Shown here one piece after another: positions 1 through 5,638 of a DNA stretch of 24,919 nt (within the stretch, counting starts at the first letter, position 1; each line of letters begins with the position of its first letter). This stretch comes from an uncultured Eubacteriales bacterium. GTDB taxonomy: Bacteria > Bacillota > Clostridia > Peptostreptococcales > Anaerovoracaceae. The stretch spans positions 1-24,919 of the forward strand of contig URWB01000021.1 of the NCBI GenBank assembly GCA_900551415.1, read 5' to 3'. Under the pieces are notes generated by a model, which was not told the origin of the DNA, did no database searches, and was given only the letters and a program-made list of their open reading frames with translations. Position numbers and translations under genes: made by a program.

Positions 1-332
1 TGACACCGGTGGCACGTTCCGCGAAGACCGCGAAGAAGAACGTCAAAGTCACCGTCAGCCTCGACAAGCAGGATAAGGCGATCATCAAAGAGCTGAAAGA
101 CGCGGGTTATACGGTAAAATACCGCTTCTATCGCTCGACGAAGAAGGTAGCTTCCTACAAGTCCACAGTGACAAAGAAAACCGCTTCTTACACCAATACC
201 AGCGGCAAGAAAGGCAAGAAATATTATTACAAAGTGCAAGTTCGCGTTTACGATGCGAATGGTAAGCTTGCGGCGAAGACTGCGCTCAAGCAGTGCAAAT
301 ACGCAAGCAGAACTTGGACGAAAGGGAAATAA
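1..332 (+). CDS. C-terminal end of a surface protein with fibronectin-III-like repeat (partial)
   Basis: This reading frame is open from the first base of the window and ends with TAA at 330-332, so it is the tail of a gene that starts upstream. About 107 residues are visible. They are rich in Lys, Thr, Ser and Tyr and have a beta-sandwich look: a strand pattern around VKYRFYRSTKK, then SYTNTSGKKGKKYYYKVQVRVYDANGK, ending in CKYASRTW. That pattern is typical of the fibronectin-III-like modules found at the C-terminus of secreted clostridial surface proteins and cell-wall hydrolases. There is no LPxTG motif or membrane anchor at the C-terminus. The GTG at position 9 has no convincing ribosome binding site and is unlikely to be the start. 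The enzymatic or adhesive domain, if any, lies outside the window, so the function cannot be given. Confidence 0.6.
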   Translation, partial: TPVARSAKTAKKNVKVTVSLDKQDKAIIKELKDAGYTVKYRFYRSTKKVASYKSTVTKKTASYTNTSGKKGKKYYYKVQVRVYDANGKLAAKTALKQCKYASRTWTKGK

Positions 333-493
333 AATCCGGGTAGCCAGCTTAAATCAGGCAAACCGGATCACCCGGACACACAACAATATCACAAGACATC
401 AATGATTTCAGGAACATCAATTGATGATAGCAGAGACTGCAGAGCGGGTGTACACTTTGCAGTCCTCTGCTGTTTTTTGACTACCCGGATTTT
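331..493. repeat. 13-bp perfect inverted repeat flanking 137 bp
   Basis: The 13 bases at 331-343 (AAAATCCGGGTAG) are the exact reverse complement of 481-493. The left arm begins inside the stop codon of the upstream gene. The arms enclose a separate terminator hairpin at 429-478. A third copy of the core, ACCCGG at 370-375, could pair with CCGGGT at 336-341 and compete with the long-range pairing. No target-site duplication is visible outside the arms. It may be a small inverted-repeat element or an unusually large terminator structure. Confidence 0.55.
429..478 (+). terminator. Intrinsic terminator after the surface-protein gene
   Basis: AGCAGAG then ACTGCA (429-441) pairs with TGCAGT and CTCTGCT (458-471) with one bulged C. 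The loop is 16 nt, and a run of six T follows at 473-478. Stem plus T-run is the standard rho-independent form. It separates the partial gene on the left from the Rpn pseudogene unit. Confidence 0.8.
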
Positions 494-545
494 CCTTACA
501 CTCAGCTTGTAAAATAATTTCTGTAAAAATATATAAGAAAAATAC

Positions 546-574
546 TTGAAAAACCAATTGACTCATGATAAAAT
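546..574 (+). promoter_or_regulatory. Vegetative promoter for the Rpn-family pseudogene
   Basis: TTGAAA at 546-551, a 17-nt spacer and TAAAAT at 569-574 preceded by TGA (extended -10 form). It lies 46 bp ahead of the ATG at 621, which has a TAGGAG ribosome binding site at 606-611. The expression signals therefore look intact although the gene is broken. Confidence 0.6.
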
Positions 575-620
575 GGAAGAAAATATTTACAAATGTAGAA
601 AACCATAGGAGTGTTGTGCC

Positions 621-1692
621 ATGAGTCAAAAGTCAGCGAAGCGTAAAAAGAAAAGGAAAAATCAATTATCAAATCCGAGTTATTCACAGAGCCGCATGGG
701 TGAGAAACCGCAGCGTAATCACAAGGATTCAACTTTTTGTTTGCTGTTTTCAGAGCCCCAGAGAGCCATTGAACTGTATAATGCCGTCACTGGGGAGAAT
801 CTGCCGCCGGATACGGAACTTACCTATACGACGCTCAAAAATGCCATTTATATCGACCGCAACAATGACCTTAGCTTTGTTGTTAACGACCGTTATCTGG
901 TGATGTCAGAATGTCAAAGCACAATCAATATGAACATTCCGATGCGATGCCTCGGCTATGTCAACCGCACCTTAGAGAACCTCGCAGGCAGAGAAGGACT
1001 TTACGGACGGCATTTAGTGAAATTTCCTGCGCCAGAATTCTACGTGTTCTATGTGGGCATGGAGGCATGGTCGCGCAAGACCCTGCGCTTGTCGGAAAGT
1101 TTTTTGGCCGAGCCAAAAGAAAATTCACTTGAGCTGGTTGTCAATCTCATTAACTTGAATTATAATGTCCTTGTCACAGCGAGTGCAAAGCGCCAGCGCA
1201 TGCAGAGCTGATGAAAGACAGATGTCCGAGCGAAGGCGATTGGCAAGCCGTCAGGCGTAGACAGAGCCGCTCAGCGTCCGGACCAATAAGGATAGCGAAA
1301 TATTGCAGAGAAGTCCGTCACTTTTGGGTTACAGCAAACTGCTGTACCATATCCAAGAGGAATTAGGCGCAAACGGCGGCGATTTGAAACAAGCCATCGA
1401 TACGGCAGTGAAAGCGTGCATGGACGAGGGCTTGATCGCGGATTTTCTGCACAAACATAGCAGAGAGGTAACAGGCATGCTGTTTCATGAGATCACAGTA
1501 GAAGAATTTGCGGAGATCCGAGCGCGCGAAGCCTATGCGGATGGTGAGAAAGCTGGGCGTGAAGAAGGACGCAGCGAAGGCGCGGCGCAGGAGAAACGCG
1601 AGATTGCGAAGAATCTCAAAAACTCCGGCATTCCAATCGATGTCATTGCGAAGAATACCGGGCTGACGCAGGAGGAGATTGCGGCTCTTTAG
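621..1692 (+). pseudogene. Rpn / PD-(D/E)XK nuclease family protein, interrupted
   Basis: Two frames carry one protein. The first (621-1211) has a basic N-terminus and then the nuclease core. An acidic residue in NDLSF is followed by a strand ending in SECQST, the ExQ variant of the D-ExK site seen in Rpn-type recombination-promoting nucleases and their transposase-like relatives. After LINLNYN the frame runs out at a TGA. The second (about 1303-1692) resumes with QRSPSLLGYSKLLYHIQ, then the family's usual Asp/Lys-rich helix, a Gly/Glu/Arg coiled coil and the terminal VIAKNTGLTQEEIAAL. Removing exactly 103 bp between the TGCAGAG copies at 1201-1207 and 1304-1310 joins the frames. The second half has no ribosome binding site of its own, so it is not a separate gene. 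In this family the proteins are mobile, multi-copy accessory nucleases; this copy is probably dead. Confidence 0.75.
1167..1302 (+). other. Non-coding insert inside the Rpn pseudogene, possibly a group II intron remnant
   Basis: Family members carry only about five or six residues between the NYN motif and the MQRSP-like motif. Here the DNA from about 1167 to 1302 does not translate to anything family-like and breaks the frame. It contains short self-complementary pieces (GCC-GTCA-GGC near 1243, GTCCGGAC near 1276) and a run resembling domain I of bacterial group II introns. It shares GCCAGCG and a GTCC start with the intron-like sequence at the right edge of the window. The resemblance is by eye only. 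The exact ends are uncertain; a 103-bp version bounded by TGCAGAG repeats is the alternative. Confidence 0.3.
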
Positions 1693-1742
1693 TAGGGATT
1701 TTCTTCCAATTGTGGAGCACAGACATGCATAGCAAAAAATGC

Positions 1743-1770
1743 TTGCTTTTTGCTGTAGATATAGTATAAT
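1743..1770 (+). promoter_or_regulatory. Promoter of the rpsF-ssb-rpsR operon
   Basis: TTGCTT at 1743-1748, a 16-nt spacer and a perfect TATAAT at 1765-1770. Transcription should start near 1777, leaving a leader of about 104 nt before rpsF. Confidence 0.75.
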
Positions 1771-1776
1771 AATTAA

Positions 1777-1880
1777 GCGCGAGTTTCTTCGCGCAGATCT
1801 CTGCGACGAGAACGCAGGGAACCGCTTCATGCGGAGCCCGGCGGAGAGCGTCGCCATATAGTCCACAGGGAGGTGACAAA
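1777..1880 (+). promoter_or_regulatory. Structured rpsF leader, candidate S6:S18 autoregulatory RNA
   Basis: The leader can form four consecutive hairpins: GCGCGA/TCGCGC (1777-1794), an 8-bp stem TCTCTGCG/CGCAGGGA (1798-1820), CCGC/GCGG (1822-1834) and GGCG/CGCC (1840-1855). The ribosome binding site GGGAGGTGA lies just after. In several bacteria the S6:S18 complex binds a CCG-containing motif in the rpsF leader and represses the operon. CCG triplets are present here at 1822 and 1838, but I cannot align the published motif by eye. The structure is seen; the regulatory role is inferred. Confidence 0.45.
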
Positions 1881-2168
1881 ATGACGAATTATGAAGTTAT
1901 GTTCATTATCGATGCTGCTTTGGAAGACGAGAAGAAGGACGCAACAGTAGAAACTGTACAGTCCATCATCGCTGCAGATGGTGAAGTCGAAAAAGTAGAC
2001 GTTTGGGGAATGAGAAAACTCGCGTATCCGATCAACAAAAAAGAGGAAGGATACTATGTAGTTGTTGACTTCAAGGGCAATCCGACATTACCGAAGGAGC
2101 TCGACAGAAGACTGAAGATTTCCGATAACGTGATTCGACACATCATCATCAACAATGATGCGCAGTAG
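1881..2168 (+). CDS. rpsF: Small ribosomal subunit protein S6
   Basis: S6 binds the central domain of 16S rRNA together with S18 in the platform of the 30S subunit. The 95-residue product has the normal length for the family. It begins MTNYEVMFIIDAALEDE, and contains the conserved VWGMRKLAYPINKKEEGYYVVVDFKG block followed by LDRRLKISDNVIRHIIIN. The single ferredoxin-like fold occupies the whole chain. The start is fixed by the strong ribosome binding site GGGAGGTGA at 1868-1876. It is the first gene of the canonical rpsF-ssb-rpsR operon, with ssb starting 14 bp after its stop. The preceding leader is highly structured and probably mediates feedback control. Identification is secure. Confidence 0.97.
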   Translation: MTNYEVMFIIDAALEDEKKDATVETVQSIIAADGEVEKVDVWGMRKLAYPINKKEEGYYVVVDFKGNPTLPKELDRRLKISDNVIRHIIINNDAQ

Positions 2169-2182
2169 AAACGAGGTGTAGC

Positions 2183-2602
2183 ATGAACAGTGTAGTATTG
2201 ATCGGAAGATTGACCAGAGATCCTGAAGTGAGATATACTGCAGGAACGCAGATGGCAGTCTGCACGTTCACCGTCGCGATCGACAGACCGGTCAGAGCGG
2301 GAGCGGAGAAGCAGACGGACTTTCCGAGAGTAACTGTTTTTGGGAAGCAGGCTGAGAACTGCGAGCGTTTTCTTGCAAAAGGAAGACTGGTAGGGGTTCA
2401 GGGAAGGATCCAGACCGGAAGCTATACCAACAAGGACGGCGTAACCGTCTACACCACGGATGTCGTAGCTGACAGAGTAGAATTTTTAGAATGGGGCGAC
2501 AGACCTGCAGGCGGTCAGAGAGCGCAGACGCAGGAAGCTGCACCGAGGTTCGACGCGGCGCCGGAAGGCTTCTCCGCGATTGACGAAGATATCCCGTTCT
2601 AA
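2183..2602 (+). CDS. ssb: Single-stranded DNA-binding protein
   Basis: SSB coats single-stranded DNA as a tetramer and recruits repair and replication partners through its acidic C-terminal tip. The 139-residue protein starts MNSVVLIGRLTRDPEVRYT, the N-terminal signature of the OB-fold. The fold runs to about residue 105 (DRVEFLEWG). It is followed by a Gln/Ala/Gly-rich linker and the tip DEDIPF at 134-139, the normal protein-interaction peptide. A ribosome binding site GAGGTG lies 7 nt ahead of the ATG. Position between rpsF and rpsR is the classical arrangement in Firmicutes, where this copy is the essential housekeeping SSB. The linker is short, but nothing in the sequence suggests loss of function. 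Confidence 0.97.
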   Translation: MNSVVLIGRLTRDPEVRYTAGTQMAVCTFTVAIDRPVRAGAEKQTDFPRVTVFGKQAENCERFLAKGRLVGVQGRIQTGSYTNKDGVTVYTTDVVADRVEFLEWGDRPAGGQRAQTQEAAPRFDAAPEGFSAIDEDIPF

Positions 2603-2621
2603 GAGAAAGGAGATAAGAACT

Positions 2622-2858
2622 ATGATGGATAAGAGACGCGGCGGTGGCATGAGAAGAAAAAAAGTATGCCAATTCTGCGCAGACAAGACAGAAAAAATCG
2701 ACTATAAGGACACAGAAAAGTTAAAGAGATATGTGACCGAAAGAGGCAAGATCCTGCCAAAGAGAATCACAGGTACTTGCGCGATGCACCAGAGAGAAGT
2801 GACGACTGCGATTAAGAGAGCAAGAATCGTGGCGCTGCTTCCTTACGTTGCTGACTAA
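2622..2858 (+). CDS. rpsR: Small ribosomal subunit protein S18, Cys-rich (zinc-type) form
   Basis: S18 forms a heterodimer with S6 on the 30S platform. The 78-residue product contains the family core YKDTEKLKRYVTERGKILPKRITGTCAMHQREVTTAIKRARIVALLPYV. The start is the ATG at 2622, set by AGGAG at 2608-2612 nine bases upstream; the frame is open back to 2580 but that part overlaps ssb and lacks a ribosome binding site. The protein has Cys16 and Cys19 (CQFC) plus Cys53 and His56 (CAMH), a CxxC/CxxH set suited to zinc binding. Many Firmicutes S18 proteins lack these residues, so this is the C-plus form. The gene is the last of the operon; a hairpin and then a tRNA gene follow. Confidence 0.96.
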   Translation: MMDKRRGGGMRRKKVCQFCADKTEKIDYKDTEKLKRYVTERGKILPKRITGTCAMHQREVTTAIKRARIVALLPYVAD

Positions 2859-2869
2859 TTCGATGATCT

Positions 2870-2899
2870 TTTCGCGGAGCGTTGCGACTCTCCGCGAAA
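2870..2899 (+). other. Hairpin between rpsR and tRNA-Val without a T-run
   Basis: TTTCGCGGAG (2870-2879) pairs perfectly with CTCCGCGAAA (2890-2899) around a 10-nt loop. No T-run follows on either strand, so it is not a standard terminator. It sits 4 bases before the first base of the tRNA and may be an RNA processing site or protect the 3' end of the operon mRNA. Confidence 0.5.
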
Positions 2900-2903
2900 T
2901 CGA

Positions 2904-2979
2904 GATTTGTTAGCTCAGCTGGGAGAGCACTTGGGTGACAACCAAGAGGTCGGCAGTTCGAGCCTGCCACAAATCACCA
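2904..2979 (+). tRNA. tRNA-Val (anticodon GAC)
   Basis: The 76-nt cloverleaf closes fully. Acceptor stem is GATTTGT (2904-2910) with ACAAATC (2969-2975), and CCA is encoded at 2977-2979. The D arm has GCTC/GAGC and the T arm GGCAG/CTGCC with TTCGAGC. The anticodon stem CTTGG/CCAAG (2930-2934, 2942-2946) holds the loop GTGACAA, giving anticodon GAC at 2937-2939, which reads GUC and GUU valine codons. No separate promoter is evident in the 45 bp after rpsR, so it may be cut from the rpsF operon transcript. Confidence 0.95.
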
Positions 2980-2988
2980 AACCGAATG

Positions 2989-3049
2989 AGGAGTGTTTGC
3001 GAAAGACAAAAATGTCTGCTGCGGCACTCCTTTTCTTTGTGCTTTTTTT
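2989..3049 (+). terminator. Terminator after tRNA-Val
   Basis: AGGAGTG (2989-2995) pairs with CACTCCT (3025-3031). An inner GACA/TGTC stem (3005-3016) closes the loop. The T-rich stretch 3031-3049 follows, with a run of seven T at 3043-3049. It ends the rpsF-tRNA unit; the next promoter begins at 3051. Confidence 0.65.
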
Positions 3050-3050
3050 C

Positions 3051-3079
3051 TTGCGCTCAAAAGGAAGATATAGTAAAAT
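3051..3079 (+). promoter_or_regulatory. Promoter of the xpaC-telA-lemA-TPM cluster
   Basis: TTGCGC at 3051-3056, a 17-nt spacer and TAAAAT at 3074-3079, 44 bp before the ATG at 3124 and directly after the preceding terminator. It is the only good promoter I see ahead of the four collinear genes. Confidence 0.65.
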
Positions 3080-3123
3080 AGAAGCGGAAATATAATTCAG
3101 CGATGGAAGGATGAGAGTGACGT

Positions 3124-3846
3124 ATGGAGGCGCGAAACGAAAAACAAAAAGCGGAAATCGATAAAAAGCAAGCGGTGAAACAACCCATGCCCGCGGGACT
3201 TCCTTATCTTGCCAGCGGCGCGGTTTTCTTTGTATTTGCTATGCTGCTGCCGATGTATCGGCTGTGGGCACTGCTGACAGCTCTGCTCATCGCAATCGCA
3301 GTTCTGGTCGCGCTGGAACGCGCGCGTGCAAAGCAGGTCGCGGCGATGCCCATTGTGACGCCGGTACGCCAGCGAACAGAGGAAATCTCCAAGCTGCTGG
3401 ATGCCGGACGAGATCAGCTTCACACGCTGCAGTCGCAGATCCGCAGCGACAAGGTGGGGCAACATGTCGAAAGCATGGCAGGCACCTTGCAGAAGCTCGC
3501 GGATAATCTGGAGCAGAATCCAAAGGACCGCGGCAAGATTCGGAAGGTCGCGGTACACTATGTACCGATGATTACGGATTTAGTCAAAAACTATATCAAT
3601 CTGGAACAGCAGGGAATTGACGGCAGCAACATTTCCGCGACGATGGCCAGCATCGAAAGCGGCCTGGAAAAGATTGATGAAAGTCTCAAACAGTATTTAG
3701 ACGATATGTTTGAGGATGATAAAATGAGCATCGAAACCGATATCACAGTGCTGCGGCAGCTGATGAACAAGGATGCCGAAGGCGTAAACAAAATGAATTT
3801 TGACGATATTTTAAAGGAAACGAATGGAGGAAACGAAAATGTCTGA
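3124..3846 (+). CDS. XpaC-like 5-bromo-4-chloroindolyl phosphate hydrolysis family protein
   Basis: The family was named from a Bacillus subtilis gene affecting hydrolysis of a chromogenic phosphate; its real activity is unknown, and it is usually found beside telA. The 240-residue protein has a charged N-terminus, a membrane hairpin (about residues 27-43 and 47-64, separated by PMYRLW) and then a long cytoplasmic helical region. That region has the family-like segments LLDAGRDQLHTLQSQI, HYVPMITDLVKNYINLEQQ and SIESGLEKIDESLKQYLDDMFEDDKMSIETDITVLRQLM. The last segment is the conserved C-terminal block. The gene overlaps telA by 8 bp, which implies coupled translation. By inference it works with TelA at the inner face of the membrane. 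I am confident of the family, not of a substrate. Confidence 0.85.
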   Translation: MEARNEKQKAEIDKKQAVKQPMPAGLPYLASGAVFFVFAMLLPMYRLWALLTALLIAIAVLVALERARAKQVAAMPIVTPVRQRTEEISKLLDAGRDQLHTLQSQIRSDKVGQHVESMAGTLQKLADNLEQNPKDRGKIRKVAVHYVPMITDLVKNYINLEQQGIDGSNISATMASIESGLEKIDESLKQYLDDMFEDDKMSIETDITVLRQLMNKDAEGVNKMNFDDILKETNGGNENV

Positions 3847-5023
3847 TGAAATGAAAACAATGGAAGCTACCGTCGATACGAAGGAAACGGAAATGCCTGT
3901 GCTGGTTCTGCCGGGCGAGGAAGAAACGCAGCTCGACCAAATGATGGTAGAGGCATCTGCACAGCCGGAAACGGTCAAAGAGGTCAACATCGAGGATAAG
4001 ATTCAGCTGACCGACGCGGAGAAAAAGGCAGTAGACGATTTCGCGGCAAAGATCGATATCAGCAACGCGAACCATATCCTGCAGTACGGCGCGGACGCGC
4101 AGGCGAAGATTAGCCAGTTCTCAGACATGGCACTGGAAAAAGTCAGAACGAAGGACCTCGGCTCTGTCGGCGATACCCTCAGCAGCTTAGTGGTGGAACT
4201 GAAGGGCTTCGACCCGAACGAACAGAAAAAAGGCTTCTTCGGTCTTTTCAAAAAAGCAGGGGCCAGCATCGCGGAGCTCAAGGCGAAGTATGACAAGGCA
4301 GAGGTCAATGTCGAGAAGGTCGTGGACGTGCTGGAAGGTCATCAAATTACGCTGACCAAGGACATCGCGGTACTGGACGAAATGTTCAAGGCGAATATGA
4401 CCAACTTTAAGCAGCTTTCCTTATACATCGTGGCAGGCAAGAAAAAGCTTGAAGAAGTGCAGAATGTGACGATTCCGGCGATGCAGGCAAAGGCCGCGGA
4501 AACCGGCGCGATGGAGGACGCGCAGGCGGCGAACGATTACGCGAACCTGGCGAACCGCTTCGAAAAGAAACTGCACGATCTGGATTTGACCAGAACCGTT
4601 TCCCTGCAGATGGGACCGCAGATCAGATTGATTCAAAATAACGACACTCTGATGGTCGAAAAGATTCAGACCACCTTACTCAATACGATTCCGCTGTGGA
4701 AGAGCCAGATGGTGCTTGCGCTGGGGCTTGCGCACAGCGAGCAGGCGATGCAGGCACAAAAGGCGGTTTCCGATACCACCAACGAACTGCTCAAAAAGAA
4801 CGCGGAGCTGCTCAAACAGACTACCGTCGGCGTCGCGCAGGAGTCCGAACGCGGTATCGTGGATATCGAAACACTCAAACACACCAATCAGATGCTGATC
4901 GATACGTTGGATGAAGTTGTGAAGATCCAGAACGACGGCAGAGCGAAACGCAAGGCCGCGGAAGTGGAGCTGATGAATATCGAAACGCAGCTGAAGGATA
5001 AGATGTTGGAATTCAGAGGCTAA
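3839..5023 (+). CDS. telA: Toxic anion resistance protein, TelA family
   Basis: TelA/KlaA proteins are soluble, mostly helical proteins linked to tellurite and other envelope-stress phenotypes; their biochemical role is unsettled. The 394-residue product has an acidic N-terminal tail, then the family core from about residue 50. The core includes LQYGADAQAKISQFSDMALEKVRTKDLGSVGDTLSSLVVELKGFDP, the GFFGLFKK segment, FKQLSLYIVAGKKKLEE, and SLQMGPQIRLIQNND followed by TTLLNTIPLWKSQMVLALG. The ATG at 3839 is chosen because GGAGG at 3826-3830 sits 8 bases upstream; the in-frame ATG at 3824 lies inside that site. The start overlaps the end of the xpaC-like gene, and a LemA-like gene follows 4 bp after the stop. 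The family call is secure. Confidence 0.93.
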   Translation: MSDEMKTMEATVDTKETEMPVLVLPGEEETQLDQMMVEASAQPETVKEVNIEDKIQLTDAEKKAVDDFAAKIDISNANHILQYGADAQAKISQFSDMALEKVRTKDLGSVGDTLSSLVVELKGFDPNEQKKGFFGLFKKAGASIAELKAKYDKAEVNVEKVVDVLEGHQITLTKDIAVLDEMFKANMTNFKQLSLYIVAGKKKLEEVQNVTIPAMQAKAAETGAMEDAQAANDYANLANRFEKKLHDLDLTRTVSLQMGPQIRLIQNNDTLMVEKIQTTLLNTIPLWKSQMVLALGLAHSEQAMQAQKAVSDTTNELLKKNAELLKQTTVGVAQESERGIVDIETLKHTNQMLIDTLDEVVKIQNDGRAKRKAAEVELMNIETQLKDKMLEFRG

Positions 5024-5027
5024 ACAT

Positions 5028-5579
5028 ATGAAAATATTAGAGAACAGAGGGATCTGCATCGGGCTGATGCTGGTGCTGGTTGTCTGCGGATTCCTGCTCG
5101 GCGGGTATAAAGGACTTGCCGGAGCGTATCAGAAGGCGTCAGATGTATTCTTTCTCGGAGAGGATGGAGACGGCGTCTGCGTCGCGAAGGATATGGCGGA
5201 GCGCGCCGGCGCGCTGACCAATCTGCAGACTGTCGCCAAAAAATATCTCGCTGCAGAGGATGCCGCGGCGCGGGAAGCGGCGGACGCAGTCAACGCTTAT
5301 ACCCGGGCGGACGGGGATGTTTCCGCATTATTCGCGGCCAATATCCGTATGGAAACCGCGATGGAGGCACTGTACCGAGAGCTGGGAGAGAAAAACCTTT
5401 CCGATAAAGATGAAAGCTATCGGCAGCGTCTGTACACGGAGTTTAACTCGCGCGGCGACACCATCAGCCATGACCCGTATTACAGCTACGCGGCAGATTA
5501 CAATCGGATCCTGCAAAAGTTCCCTGCGAACCTAATTGCGGCTTTGACCCCGATTCAGGCGGCGCCTGTCTCACGCTGA
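5028..5579 (+). CDS. LemA-family-like membrane protein
   Basis: The 183-residue product begins with a hydrophobic segment (about residues 8-26) that probably acts as an uncleaved anchor with the rest outside the membrane. The remainder is helical, with the LemA-type layout: a spacer after the anchor, LTNLQTVAKKYLAAED, and the C-terminal YNRILQKFPANLIAAL, close to the family's YN-x-x-LQ-x-FP motif. It diverges from typical LemA proteins in the N-terminal half, which has a GEDGDGVC insert, so I call it LemA-like. LemA and TPM-domain genes are frequent neighbours in bacteria, which supports the call since the next gene encodes a TPM protein. A ribosome binding site AGAGG at 5015-5019 lies 8 bases before the ATG. 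Function unknown. Confidence 0.75.
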   Translation: MKILENRGICIGLMLVLVVCGFLLGGYKGLAGAYQKASDVFFLGEDGDGVCVAKDMAERAGALTNLQTVAKKYLAAEDAAAREAADAVNAYTRADGDVSALFAANIRMETAMEALYRELGEKNLSDKDESYRQRLYTEFNSRGDTISHDPYYSYAADYNRILQKFPANLIAALTPIQAAPVSR

Positions 5580-5638
5580 TGCCGTTTCCGCGCTCCAAAA
5601 AACAGGGGAAAACGCTTTGACAGAAAGGATGGATGCGA

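Noticed and set aside
1303..1692. Separate gene for the 129-residue C-terminal half of the Rpn protein
   Set aside because: Starts at a TTG with no ribosome binding site and begins in the middle of the family alignment; it is the rest of the broken gene.
2580..2621. Longer N-terminus for S18 starting inside ssb
   Set aside because: The upstream codon overlaps the ssb coding region, has no ribosome binding site, and AGGAG at 2608 points to the ATG at 2622.
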